Notes under the pieces: model-generated
What the model was told of the DNA's origin: nothing
Databases searched by the model: none
Seen by the model: only the letters and a program-made list of their open reading frames with translations
Made by a program: the position numbers and the translations under genes
Assembly: GCA_018136815.1 (NCBI GenBank)
Contig: CM030935.1
Location: forward strand, 3,670,299 to 3,734,298
Direction of reading: 5' to 3'
DNA length: 64,000 nucleotides
DNA from: Isochrysis galbana
Lineage: Eukaryota > Haptophyta > Isochrysidales > Isochrysidaceae
Shown: positions 31,036 through 41,076 of the stretch, in pieces
Layout of the letters: every line of letters starts with the position of its first letter
Numbering within the stretch: the first letter of the stretch is position 1

Positions 31036-33213
31036 TTAATACCGGACTTCCTCCAAGTTGTAAGGCGACTCGGCAAGATTCGTCTTCCTCGAGGGGTCCC
31101 ACAGATCGAATCTCGCCCTCCTTTCCGACGACAACTTGAATACCGGCACGCGCTTACCCAAGCGCTGCAAGTGCCGGGCAACGCCAAGAGCTGCATCGAG
31201 ATCCGCTTGACTGCCTACGTCGCGAAGGAAGGCAATCCCAATCAGGCTCCGCATCGCGACCTCCTGCAATCCGTCATCATCCGGTCCAACGTAGAAGTTA
31301 CACTCGTTCTCCGAGACCCATGTGGGCGAGCCGTGTGCCTTGGCGTCGAGGGCAAAGGCACGCGCCGTCGCAACGAAAGTCGACTTTTGGTCGGGCTTCC
31401 ACAAACACTGGTGCGATTGTACATGCCAACCCAAATTCCATATGCCACCACTCGGGCCCAGGTCGCGAGGTTCAATTACATATCTGTGGAGCCACTGCGC
31501 CGGGCTTGAAACGCGTCCACCAGTCGCATACCCCAAGTAGGACGGGTCATCGCACCACTATTCGCGGACGAGGGTTCAGGTGAGGTCATGTGAGGAGGCG
31601 TGACTGCAATCCAAGAATAGAGGGGCGCTGGCATCCCATATGATCAGTATGATGCGCGTGGGTTGACCAAAACACGCTAGACGAAGCTAGGACACGTATG
31701 CATGCGTGCATTTTGTTCTTCCCATTGTGTGGAGAGCACCAGGCATTCGAGAGGCCGCTTACCTGTGGCTGTTTGCAAGCGGTGCATTCGCCTCGAAAGT
31801 ACTTGTCGGTATCGCACCCGGCGCGGACGACGGGCCGAGCGCCCACCTCGTCCAAAACTGACCAAATCACATTTGAATTCGCTCCACACGCGGCAGCCAA
31901 CATTTTCCGCACCTGCGATGGTTGTGGCACGCGTTGACGGAACAAGCCCAGCGGATTTTCGTGAAGCCCGATGCGAGCTCATCCGATCGCGCAACGACTG
32001 AGGGCATAACCGCCCAATCTTTAGCAATGCAGTCGTTGAGTGTTGAGCGCAAGTTGATATGCGTTTCCAAGGCTCGATCTACGGGGCCCCGCAACGCATA
32101 TCCGACAGCTACGCGTACCTCGGGGTCGTGCTCTTTCGAGCAGTAGCCTGCGACGTCATCGCCATTGCACTCGTTATGTCCTGGCCAGTCACAACCGCCG
32201 CGATTGCGAGAGCAGCAAGACCGGTCTTCCGAGTTTGAGTCAACCACAGCACTACACTTCACATGCTGCCACATTTCAGCAGCGTCATGCATGAGGATGT
32301 ATCTGAACCCCCCGTCAAACACGGAGAGCGGCAGGTCAGGGTGGATGAGAGAATATGCGGCGCACCAAGGCCCGCAATCCGCAGCGGCTAGAGGGACATC
32401 TCCCAGCGATCTCGAGCTGAGGAGTGCACCGTGGGCCGGCCCATTGAGCACCTTTATCAGCAACCCGTTTTCTCTGAAAGCTGCCAGGACCCTCTCGCGC
32501 GCAGGCGAAGAGCGACGGCAGCAGACGTATGCTCCATTGCGGAAATCGTAGCAGCCACCACCCGTGTACTTGGGCCAGAAGCCGGGAGCGCACGTTGCCT
32601 GCTCGCTACCTGGCGCGCAGCAGTCGTTGCCAATGCTCGTGCAGTGGTCCTCAGCACACTCGGGCATCGGTGGCGGTGGTGGAGGTGGCCATGGCGGTGG
32701 TGGCGGTGGCGGTGGCGGGGAAGGCGATGGCAGTGGTGGCGGTGGTTGGGAAGGCGAGGGCGGCGAGGGCAGTGGAGATGAGGCTGGCGGGGGTGACGGG
32801 CGAGCTGAAGGGGGTGGAGGAGATTTGTTGAAACGCGGGGATGGCGGCGACGCAATTGCGCCAGGTGATCCCCCTCCGCGGGGGGAGCCCCGCCAGTCCG
32901 CTGGCAAGAGACTGAGCGCGCTCCTCCAGAGGCCAGCGAGCGGCGAATGGCCAGGCGCCACAAGGTAGCCGACGGCTTCAATCAGCACGAGACAGAGTAC
33001 AATGGCCGTGAGCAGCTGCGCCAGCACAGCCACACGTGCCACCGACTTCCGGAAGCCAGCCCTGCACTTCCTCCCCGGCCTCAAAGTGGTGACACGCGCC
33101 GCCAGACTGGGCTCTGGCAGGCCGTCCGCGCCGATCGGTGGGTCGTGCGCGGCGGCGCTCGACTCCACCGCCGGGGTGCACGCCTGGCTGTCATGCATCT
33201 CGACCCACCCCAT
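31036..33213 (-). CDS. Proline-rich type II membrane or secreted protein with Cys-rich C-terminus
   Basis: Starts at ATG 33211-33213 (a GA/CT tract follows on the 5' side). A signal anchor lies near residues 58-84 (VAVLAQLLTAIVLCLVLIEA). A Pro/Ser stalk of about 70 residues follows ([17 protein letters not shown]), a pherophorin/extensin-like hydroxyproline stalk. The C-terminal ectodomain has many Cys (DHCTSIGNDCCAPGSEQATC, CCSRNRGGCDWPGHNEC). A clean intron 31558-31762 (GTAAGC donor after CKQPQ) joins it to the last exon 31036-31557 (WCDDPSYLGYATGG ... EPRDLGPSGGIWNLGW). Near 31900 the frame moves by one base at GGAAAATG between HNHRRCGK and MLAAACGANS, so as sequenced the ORF is broken once. 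A cell-surface or wall role is inferred. Confidence 0.7.
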
Positions 33214-33479
33214 CGGGGAGAGAGAGAGAGCGAGCGAGAGAGAGCCGATGGGAGGGCGGCGGGCGGAGCGCACGGGGAGGGGGGGGGGGGGGGGGGTTCC
33301 AAGAAACGGATCTCCATATCTCCAATGAACATCGGAGGTGGAGCACCGTTGAGGATTGTTGGAGAAGAGCCTCCGTCGAGGAGTGTGTGCTGATAGAGAG
33401 AGCTCCTGGTGGGCTAGAGCTCTCGCATCCCTATTTAGAGCTCTCGCATCCCTATTTGATCTCTGCGAGAGCCCAGCGA

Positions 33480-33590
33480 CAGGCGCCGGACCGCCAGCCA
33501 TAGCACCAACCGCCCGCTCCGTTATCTTGCCGACGAGGCACGGTCCCACGGCACTAGGATTAAACCAGGACAACAAGAAAACTAGGACGC
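33480..33590 (-). repeat. Dispersed repeat G, copy 1
   Basis: The reverse complement reads CCTAGTTTTCTTGTTGTCCTGGTTTAATCC..., matching copies at 45942-46085 and 54603-54753. It lies about 270-380 bp upstream of the ATG at 33213. Confidence 0.75.
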
Positions 33591-34545
33591 TCCCCCCATC
33601 GCCGCCATAGATAGCCATAGGAGACTCCCGGTTCCCTTTCTTGGCCCCGGCCAGAGTTTCGAGAAACTCGATTCTAAGTTTGGGGGCCACATAGAAACCA
33701 ACATTTTTGAACGAAATAAATCGAAATTTGGGGCCGCGGCGCGCGCCGCGGCGCGCGTGGGGTGCTGGTGGGAGTGGGGCGCAATGGCGCCCGCAGGCCG
33801 GTCGGCCGCCAAGAAGGTGGTGGAAGATGAGGACGAGGGGGGCGATGGCAGCTCCGGTCAGCTCCAACTCCCACCCTCCCCGCGCCCTCAAGATGTACTG
33901 GAGCTGGATGCGTCATCTGAGAACGAGAAGAACTCCAGCGACTAGCGACGACGGAAGCGACGCCGAGGACTGTGAGGGGACGAATGGGGTGTGTTCTCTC
34001 TCTTGCGTGTGATGTATGGGGAGCAACAGTCTGGTGTGTTGTCAGACCACCTGCAAGTGGCAAGTGGCCTTGATGAGTCGCTACAACAAATGGACCGTGG
34101 GCTGAGATCGTGCAAGCGTGCGGTGTGCTCTTGTGTTGTGTGGGCTGATGGGCTGATGTGGGTTGACCACAGAGAGAAATAATGTATAATGTGTGAATGT
34201 GAACAATAAATAAGTGAACAATGACGACAATGACAATGACAATGAAATATTAATGTGCATCCTCGTCCCTCCATCACCCCTCGTAGGCGATGCAGCCATG
34301 CAGCCATGCAGCGCGTCGGGCGTGTGTAGGGCCAGGTCAGAGTTTCGCGCCGGACCCCCAAAGTTTCGTGTGAAAGTTTCGCAAAAGTTGCTCACCGGCT
34401 AGCCAAGTTTCACAAAAGTTTCGCGTAGTTTCTTCGGATTACGGATTACGGATTACGGGTTGTTGTTATTGGTTGTTGACAAGTTGTTATGTGGAGCTGC
34501 ATTGTTATTATTGCGCACGCACACCATCGGACATGGTAGTAATAG
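33591..34545. other. No gene recognised
   Basis: Holds a GCGCGCCGCGGCGCGCG palindrome near 33740-33757 and short ACAATG repeats at 34220-34245. Confidence 0.45.
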
Positions 34546-34547
34546 TA

Positions 34548-34660
34548 GGTAGTAGCAGTAGTAGCAGCAGCAACAGCAGTAGCAGCAACGTAGCAGCAGC
34601 AGCAGCGTAGCAGTAGCAGCAGCAGTAGCAGCAGTAGCATCAACAAGAGCAGCAGCAGTA
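34548..34660. repeat. AGC/AGT trinucleotide repeat
   Basis: Interrupted (AGC)n and GTAGCAGCAGCAG runs. Confidence 0.9.
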
Positions 34661-34979
34661 TTGGATGGAGCTCACCACTCCCGATTAAATTCCCACGTTA
34701 ATATTCAATGAACATTCTCTCACGCCAGTGGACGTCGTCCCACAGGCCGGTGGCCTCGACAGCGACGCACGCGCTAACGAGCGAGAGCGAGAGCGAGCGG
34801 GGAGAGGTAGCACGGAGACGGAGACGGAGAGACCATCCACGGAATATCTTTAGACCGGAGAACATTTTGGACGAAATCCCTTCCGTCGGCCAAGGAGAGC
34901 AGGACGGAGAGAGAGAGAGGAGAGAGAGAGTCTCACAGAGCGACTGCAGACGAGCGTGAAGTCGAAGTCGTGTCTTTTT

Positions 34980-35195
34980 ATTACCTTAAACGAGCCAACA
35001 CTTATAGTAACAGCAAAAACAAAATTCGAATCGCAAATTTCGAGACCAAAATCTGCAAACCTGGGCTTGAGACCATGGAGAATCCGAATGTGTATGTCTT
35101 GGGTGTCAGTAGCAACACGGGGAACTGTTGAATTGTGAGTGTGGGCACGTACTTACACGAATATTCATGCCTACGGCCTTCAGCTTCAGAGTTCA
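34980..35195 (+). repeat. Dispersed repeat C, copy 1
   Basis: Contains AACGAGCCAACACTTATAGT, GAATCGCAAATTTCGAGACC, CTTGAGACCATGGAGA and ACACGAATATTCATGCC. The same order is found at 55573-55805. The repeat is non-coding. Confidence 0.85.
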
Positions 35196-35199
35196 GAAG

Positions 35200-35886
35200 G
35201 GTGCAAGGTGAGAGCCGCCACGGGGAAGTCGCTCGCTGCGTGACGATGACTGCATTGAAAATGACCTCAAGACTGCGTGAATAATGTCATGAAAATCATA
35301 ATAATCAGCTTTGGCGGCTCGGGTGGGCGCGGCCGGCATGCGCAAACAGAATCGCCCCCTCCCCCTCCCCCCCCCCCCCCCCCCCGGAGTTTCGCGCAAG
35401 TTGCGCATAATGCATAATGGGCGATTTTGAGCCCAAAGTTCGCGAAACTTTTTTCCGGCTTGATCGTGGGCAGGGACTGCAGCAACTTCAGGCGATGATC
35501 GTGCGCGGCGAGCGGTGGCGAGAGGGGAGCGGCGGCGCAGGTGAAAAGGGAGGAAGGGCGGTGGATTTGCTGCCGCTGGGAGGGGGGTGGTGCAAAACAC
35601 TGGTTGCGAGGCGGCGGACCGAATGGGGAAAGGGGCGGCAGCGGTGGCGGCGGCAGCGCGCTCGGCTGCGGTGGTCGCAGGCGGCGGCAGTGGGCCATCG
35701 GTGGCATGAAGGGAGCGCCAGTAGTGGTGCAAAGGGAGGAAGGGAGGGCGGTGGATGGATTGCTGCCAAGGCGGGGCGGCGGCCCAAGACAGGTGGCAAG
35801 GCGGCGGTGGACGGAATGGGAGGAGGGGCGGCAGAGGCGGCGGCGGCGGGCTCGGCGTGGATCGTTGCGGCAACGGTAGATGGCGT
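35200..35886. other. GC-rich low-complexity DNA
   Basis: A C run at 35370-35386 and GGCGGCGG-rich sequence at 35510-35880. Long proline-rich ORFs on the minus strand are composition artefacts. If the recombinase-like gene below has further exons, they are not recognisable here. Confidence 0.6.
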
Positions 35887-36800
35887 CTTTGACTGAGGAA
35901 GTTCAGCAAAGACGGATCCAAAAAATGGGTCCCACTGGAGGCTGTCCCATGACAGCCATGCTGCCTATGGATACGTGGGGGAAACGAGTTGGGTGTAAGC
36001 GTGCAATAGATGTGCAACATGACGGGGGTATTCAGTGCAGTCTACCATCAAAGTAAGAGGAGCAAGGGCGCAGTGGCAGTGGGCAGCGGTTCGCTCGCTC
36101 GGCTAATTAATTGGCTGACCTCGCTCGCTCGTCCTGCGCCTTGCCAAAGGCACTTGATGGCAAGCTTGCGCAAGGCCGCCTACAAACGACAAGCATAGCG
36201 GCGCAGCAAATACATGTTAGCAAATCGCACTCTCCAAGAAGTGCAAATAGCAAATTCCAATGCAAAGGATAAGATTCCGTTTACCTCCGCCGAACCTTCT
36301 CTGCCGTAGGCTCGGCAAACGGCCTTGATGTGCTCCAAGTAGAGAGGGGTTTCGGACTTGTCCATCTCCTCGCCACTACTCATAGACCGTTGAAAGATCG
36401 TGCGAACCATTTTGCGTTTCACCCTCTTGAACCACACTGCTGCCTCCGTGTTGGCGTACGAGTCGAGCGCCGTTAAAAAGAGCCTAGTCTCCGCAGTGCC
36501 AGTGCCGCACGACTTGAAGCGGTCGCTCACGAGGTTGAGGAGGATGCGCATGTAATTTGTGGCTGGCCCGACTGCCAGAGTTTGGCTCATGAAGCGCCCT
36601 GACTCGATCTTGTACTCGTAGACGAGAAAATGTGAGAACTCCTCAAACATCTTGGGGTTGCACGCCTCTTCCTCACTGAGCTCTTCGAATGGATGAGGGG
36701 CAAGGGCATCGCATGCCTCCTCAGACAAAGAGGCCCGGAAGAGCTCGAAGATGCGGACGACGTTCTTCTTTTGGGCTGCCCACGAAGACGAGCTTTCCAT
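35887..36800 (-). pseudogene. 3'-truncated gene of a repetitive integrase/recombinase-like family (tentative)
   Basis: Exon 1 36285-36800 starts MESSSSWAAQKKNVVRIFEL and has FSHFLVYEYKIESGRFMSQ and FKRVKRKMVRTIFQRSM. Exon 2 36120-36179 reads AALRKLAIKCLWQGAGRASE. Exon 3 starts at 35964 (AAWLSWDSLQWDPFFGSV) and is recognisable to the SK at 35887. Donors GTAAAC and GTCAGC and acceptors TAG/TAG join in phase. After that the frame dissolves into GC-rich low-complexity sequence and the rest of the family domain is missing. I recall multi-copy chromist proteins with this motif order (helical N-domain, then a W-Q/R-x-A-G-R-x-S-E helix as in tyrosine-recombinase folds). The catalytic residues would lie in the missing part, so the assignment is weak. 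Confidence 0.45.
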
Positions 36801-37117
36801 CTTGATCGAGGTGAGGCGGGCAGGAGAGAGCGGCGAGGCGGGTGAGAGGTTGGACGGCGGCGTGCACTGGGCGGGGAAGAGAGTAGGCAGTGGCGCAGGC
36901 AAGGAGCAGCACGACAAGCGGCAGCTGTGCGAGTGTGGCCGGCAGGTGTGGTGCGGCAGGTGTACGCGCGACTCAAGTCTCAAGCTCCCCCCCCACCGCG
37001 GCTCCTCCTCTCCCTCCCCTCTCTCTCTCTCCTCATTACTTTTTAAAAGTGGTGCGGTCCGGAGGGGAGGAGGGGGGAGTCCGGAGTTGCGGCGTGTTCA
37101 CCAAAACAGCTGTAGTG

Positions 37118-37141
37118 AAGCACCTATTTCGGTGCTTCGGC
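37118..37141. promoter_or_regulatory. Short perfect hairpin upstream of the XLF-like gene
   Basis: GAAGCACC-TATTTC-GGTGCTTC, an 8-bp perfect stem 44 bp before the ATG at 37185. Similar GAAGCACCT...AGGTGCT hairpins occur at 13633, 14628 and 51913. Its role is unknown. Confidence 0.35.
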
Positions 37142-37184
37142 CCGGCAGTAAGGAGTTAACTCTAGCGCCTAAAGATTACGGAGT

Positions 37185-38015
37185 ATGGCCGCGCCGCCGC
37201 CGTGGAGGCAGGCGCTCGCGCCCTCGGGCCAGCTCCACCTGATCAGCGTCGAGTGTGACGATGATCACATCGCCGCGCGGATCACCGACCTGCGCGGCTG
37301 GTGGGAGGGACGACTGGCGGCGCGCGCCGTCGATGCGCAGCGCGCAGCGTGCAGTATCAGCTCCTCCACACCTGCCGTTCTGGCTCTGATTGCTCGGTGC
37401 TACGCGGGGGAAGAGGCGCAGGATGAGTACAGATTCATTATCCAGTGCCCCAACCAGGCCGACGAACCGCTGCGCCTCTCGTGGTGGTCCAAGGTGCTCT
37501 CTATAACCATCGAGTGCCAGCCACATGCTGACCCAGCAGCCAAGCTGAGAGATGAGCTCCTCTTGCCCCTCCTGCGCGGAGTCGAGCTGTTGGAAGGTCT
37601 CGTGCCTGGGGATATAGCTGCATCGTGGTTTTTGAGCCCTGCAGCGACGAAGGCATTGCCCCTGCCTAATTTTCACCGACCCATCGTAAAATTGTTGCTA
37701 ACGTCAGCAACCAGCGCAAATGAAGCGCCCCCGACATGCTCTCAAACAGTCATTGGGGTCGGAGGCTCTCCTCTGAGACCTGGAGCCACGGATGCGGACT
37801 CCGACATGTCTTCTGCTACATCTTCACGGCTTGCTGGTCTAGCACCGGCGTGCGACTCGATGGCGACGTCAAATACACCTTCACGAGTCGCAGTGTACAA
37901 GGGGTTACCATTGGATGCAGTAGAGGCTAGGCGACGTAAGCAAATGATGAAACGGGAGCGTGCGGCCGCTGGAGCAACGGCCAATCAGCCTCCGACTAAG
38001 GCAGCCAAGAGCTAA
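37185..38015 (+). CDS. XLF/XRCC4-superfamily-like protein, possible NHEJ factor
   Basis: A 276-aa intronless frame. The N-terminal ~150 residues run through HLISVECDDDHIAARITDL and a small-helix segment to FIIQCPNQADEPLRLSWWSK and KLRDELLLPLLRGVELLEGL. The order (beta head domain with a 'W' strand, then a long helix with LLxPLLxGxxxLE) resembles XLF (NHEJ1) more than XRCC4 or PAXX. These form filaments that bridge DNA ends with Ku and ligase IV. The C-terminal third is Ser/Thr-rich and disordered and ends in a basic tail (VEARRRKQMMKRER, then PTKAAKS), where XLF has a Ku-binding motif. The match is by pattern only. A generic coiled-coil or head-domain protein is the alternative. Confidence 0.4.
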   Translation: MAAPPPWRQALAPSGQLHLISVECDDDHIAARITDLRGWWEGRLAARAVDAQRAACSISSSTPAVLALIARCYAGEEAQDEYRFIIQCPNQADEPLRLSWWSKVLSITIECQPHADPAAKLRDELLLPLLRGVELLEGLVPGDIAASWFLSPAATKALPLPNFHRPIVKLLLTSATSANEAPPTCSQTVIGVGGSPLRPGATDADSDMSSATSSRLAGLAPACDSMATSNTPSRVAVYKGLPLDAVEARRRKQMMKRERAAAGATANQPPTKAAKS

Positions 38016-38320
38016 AGCTTTCAAGCTCATCCCATCCCGTACCCTAACCCTAACCCTAACCCGATCGCCGTACTCACTTTCACTAGGTTTCGTCTCATAT
38101 CATACCTCGTGGTGCCTCTTGCTTGTGTATGTTGCCATCGCATAACGTAAGACGTAAGATTGCTTACTCTTACTCGGACTGAACTCTAAACTATCTCAGC
38201 CTCCGACTAAGGCAGCCAAGAGCTAGAGATTTTGAGCTTATCCCATCCCGATCGCCGTACTCACTTCCTATAGGTTTCATTTCTTATCACACCTCGCGGT
38301 GCCTCTTGCTTGTGTATGTC
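37985..38320. repeat. Tandem duplication of the XLF-like 3' end, one copy with a telomeric insert
   Basis: 37985-38130 and 38195-38320 are copies (CAGCCTCCGACTAAGGCAGC ... GTGCCTCTTGCTTGTGTATG). They include the last eight codons and stop of the ORF, so the second copy carries an orphan gene tail. Confidence 0.9.
38040..38063. repeat. Interstitial telomeric repeat insert (CCCTAA)n
   Basis: 24 bp containing three CCCTAA units plus a partial unit, present in the first copy of the duplication and precisely absent from the second (ATCCCG joined to ATCGCCG). It matches the TTAGGG-type telomere known in haptophytes and many other eukaryotes. Confidence 0.9.
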
Positions 38321-38500
38321 GCCCTTAGGTGTCGTTCCGTCAATTGTGGGACATGAGTCGAATTGAGCGATCGAATGTCCACAGTTGTTATTTTAAAATT
38401 AAATGTAGACTAGCGTAACATTCCCTGCTTCCCGCGACGCGTGTCCCCCCCCCGGAGGGCGCCGTGTCGGCGCTTTTCGATTGTGATTACTTGTAATTAT

Positions 38501-38900
38501 GGGCACGGCGCGATGTGCATCGGCCCCCCCTGCGGGGGCGCCGTGCGTGCGCATGTCAACTTTTCCCCCTAAGGCCCACATTCACGTAAAGTAGCCATAT
38601 AAGAGATGTTTCGTTACGCAGCACGTGTGATGACTTGCAATCATTGTGCACGCCGTGCTTGGGCACGGCGCGATGTGCATCGGCCCACCCCGCGGGGGCG
38701 CCGTGCGTGCGCATGCCAATTTTTCCCCTGTGCGTACCCCTAACTAAGGCCCACAATCACGTAAAGTAGCCATATAAGAGATGTTTAGTTGCGCAGCACG
38801 TGTGATGACTTGCAATCACATTGTGCACGCCGTGCATGGGCACGGCGCGATGTGCATCGGCCCCCCCCGCGGGGGCGCCGTGCGTGCGCATAGTAGCAAC
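38501..38900. repeat. Tandem array of 160- and 177-bp units
   Basis: Units begin GGGCACGGCGCGATGTGCAT at 38501, 38661 and 38838. The first two units carry CCATATAAGAGATGTTT and GCAGCACGTGTGATGACTTG. The third is truncated after the GCGGGGGCGCCGTGCGTGCGC block. The unit contains self-complementary GCACGGCGC/GCGCCGTGC arms. Confidence 0.9.
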
Positions 38901-39192
38901 TTCCAGGAAGGTGCACGCCGTGCGTTCACTCTTTCCGCGGGGGGACTCTGGACGCAGAGGCGGTCGGGAACCGTGGGGGCACCCCCTGGGACCGGGGGAA
39001 TTATTACCGTATACTGCGAAAACACTAACGTAAACAACTGGTAGGTCTTTTGGTCTCTCCCCTCCCCGGGGTCCCCTCCCCTCGTCTCCCCCCTCTCATC
39101 GACCTACCAGAGAGAGACGGCTCCTACTGCCTGCCTCCCTCCTCCCTCCTCGCTCACCCTCCAGCTCTCTCCTCGCCCTCGTCTTCCTCACG

Positions 39193-40458
39193 ATGGTGGC
39201 GACTCGGCGCGCATCGGTACGGTCCTCCGTCCTCTCCTCTCGTGCTCCTGCTCGCTGGTTTCGTTCGACTCGCTCGACACAGCCACCTGTCGACTGGACG
39301 CCGAGCGCAAGCGCTGCTCGCACGACTCGTTCCTCCTCCTGCTCCAAGGGCGCGGCGGAGGAGGCGGAGCCTGTTCGCGTTCCTGATGCCGAGGAGGAGG
39401 CCCTTTCCCCGACCGATGAGGCCACCACCACCACCACCGACGAGGACTCCGGGCCTGTGGGAGGAGAAGAGGAGAACGAGGACTGTGCGTCGGACGCTCC
39501 AGGCCTTCTTCTTCCCATGGCGCGGGTTGCGGAGGTCGAGGAGCCAGCCGAGTCGATGGAGGAGGTCGAGACCGTCCACGCGCTCGCTCTCACCGATGAG
39601 AAGGAAGCCGAGGAAGAGGACGAGAAGGCGGAGAAGGCGGAGAATAAGAAGACGGCTGCGTCCGACGCACCAGTCGGAGAAGTCTTCACTCGGTTCGAAG
39701 AGGCCACGCAGCTGGAAGAGGCCACGCAGCTCGAGGAGGAGAAGAAGGCCGAGACCGCCGAGGAGGCCGAGACCGCCGAGGAGGCCGAGACCGCCGAGGC
39801 GCCCGCTCCTGCCAAGGCGAACGAAAAGGAGGGTGAGGAGAAGACGGAGGAGAAGGAAGAGGAGACGTCCGACGCACCCGCTCAGGAGGGGTTGGAGGTG
39901 GCCACGCAGCTGGAGGAAGAGGCCACTCAGCTCGAGGAGTCCGCGGAGACCGCAGCCGAGCAGACCTCCGCGGAGGCCGCGATCGAGACCTCCACGGATG
40001 CCTCGCGTGTGGTGGAGGACTATGCGTCCGACGCTCAAGCGGACGCTATGTTGGAGCCCATCGTTGACGAGAAGGAAGACGACGACATGTTTGACTTTTG
40101 GGACATGGCCAAGGAGCCCGATGGGGCGAAGGAGCCAGTTGAGGAGGAGGCCGTCGTGAACAGTGGCTCCTCAGCGGTGGACTTGAGCGATGTCGCGGCT
40201 GGTGTTTCCAATGACTCCATGCACATTGACCTGACCGACGAAGCGGTAGATGTGGCGGCCACGCCTTGTTCGACGAATAGTGAGTCGGCGGCGGAGGAGT
40301 CCACAGACACCCACACCACCAGCCACACCACTAGCCGCACACCTTCCACAGGGAAGGCCTCCGGGCCGGGCTTCTATATATATACTCTATGCGGATGCGG
40401 TGTCTGCTACATCCATCCGTGCGTCGTGCGTCGTGTGAGAACATTGAAAAATGCGTGA
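39193..40458 (+). CDS. Acidic Glu/Ala-rich repeat protein, unknown function
   Basis: A 421-aa open frame without introns. After a basic N-terminus (MVATRRASVRSSVLSSRAP, possibly an organelle presequence) the protein is highly acidic. It has repeated motifs: SDAP/SDAQ at four places, EEATQLEE four times and AEEAETAEEAETAE. No globular domain or membrane segment is apparent in this part. The last ~25 codons (GFYIYTLCGCGVCY) change composition and cover a TATATATA stretch, so the true end could be earlier by splicing. A disordered scaffold, mineral-binding or chromatin protein are guesses. Confidence 0.55.
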   Translation: MVATRRASVRSSVLSSRAPARWFRSTRSTQPPVDWTPSASAARTTRSSSCSKGAAEEAEPVRVPDAEEEALSPTDEATTTTTDEDSGPVGGEEENEDCASDAPGLLLPMARVAEVEEPAESMEEVETVHALALTDEKEAEEEDEKAEKAENKKTAASDAPVGEVFTRFEEATQLEEATQLEEEKKAETAEEAETAEEAETAEAPAPAKANEKEGEEKTEEKEEETSDAPAQEGLEVATQLEEEATQLEESAETAAEQTSAEAAIETSTDASRVVEDYASDAQADAMLEPIVDEKEDDDMFDFWDMAKEPDGAKEPVEEEAVVNSGSSAVDLSDVAAGVSNDSMHIDLTDEAVDVAATPCSTNSESAAEESTDTHTTSHTTSRTPSTGKASGPGFYIYTLCGCGVCYIHPCVVRRVRTLKNA

Positions 40459-40469
40459 TTGTTGTGTGT

Positions 40470-41076
40470 TGTGTTGTGTGTTGTGTTTTTGTTTTTGCGT
40501 TTTGCCAATAAGCAATGAGTTGTCCCGATGCTTCCTCGGCATTACACACGTCGTCGAGTTTGTTCGTTTTCCCCCCTAGCCCCTATTAGACGTACCTACG
40601 ATCAAGCTCGGGGTTTATGATCTCCGGCTGAGGCTCGTTGGCGGCGAGGAGGCGCGCGCACGCACACGAGGCCGAGGCCGCGATGATTTAGGTCTAAGGG
40701 GCGCCCGCCAACCCGGAGGCTGTTGTGGGAATAGAGGGGAAGCGCGATACTCTCATGACACGGGCCCATTTTAGGATGCTCTCTCGGCTCCGCCGGACCC
40801 CCCCAGCCGGTCCCGCTTACCATTCTCTCGGGCCATCGCGACCCAGGGCCAAAATGAATCACTAGAAAACCAAGTCTTGAATAAGCACAATAAATAGCCA
40901 CAAACATTGTGTGCACGTGTAGTACACAGGGAGAATAGGGACTGTACTTATCATGGAGGAGAGGGCAGAAAATGAAGGTAGGGAAACCTAGCGACTGGTG
41001 GGTGCAAATCCGCAAGGTTCTGAGACGAGATGGCGACGAGCAAGCGACGAGGGATGCGAGAGACGCGACTATTCCC
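40470..41076. other. Intergenic, no gene recognised
   Basis: GTTGTGTGTTGTGTTTTTG-like downstream sequence after the acidic ORF, then unique DNA. Confidence 0.45.

Noticed and set aside
31890-31945. Tiny intron to explain the frame change in the surface protein
   Set aside because: The only GT...AG pair would be about 30 bp, far shorter than the other introns here; a one-base indel is simpler.
32564-32968. Gly-rich plus-strand ORF
   Set aside because: Mirror of the proline stalk of the minus-strand surface protein.
35193-36020. 275-aa minus-strand proline-rich ORF
   Set aside because: Composition-driven frame through GGCGGCGG and G/C runs. Only the part 35887-35964 carries a recognisable exon.
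39050-40159. Arg/Pro-rich 369-aa ORF
   Set aside because: Alternative frame of the acidic Glu/Ala repeat gene; Arg-rich frames mirror GAG/GAA codons.
40372-40392. TATATATATACTC as a TATA box
   Set aside because: Lies inside the 3' end of an open frame with no gene downstream at the right distance.
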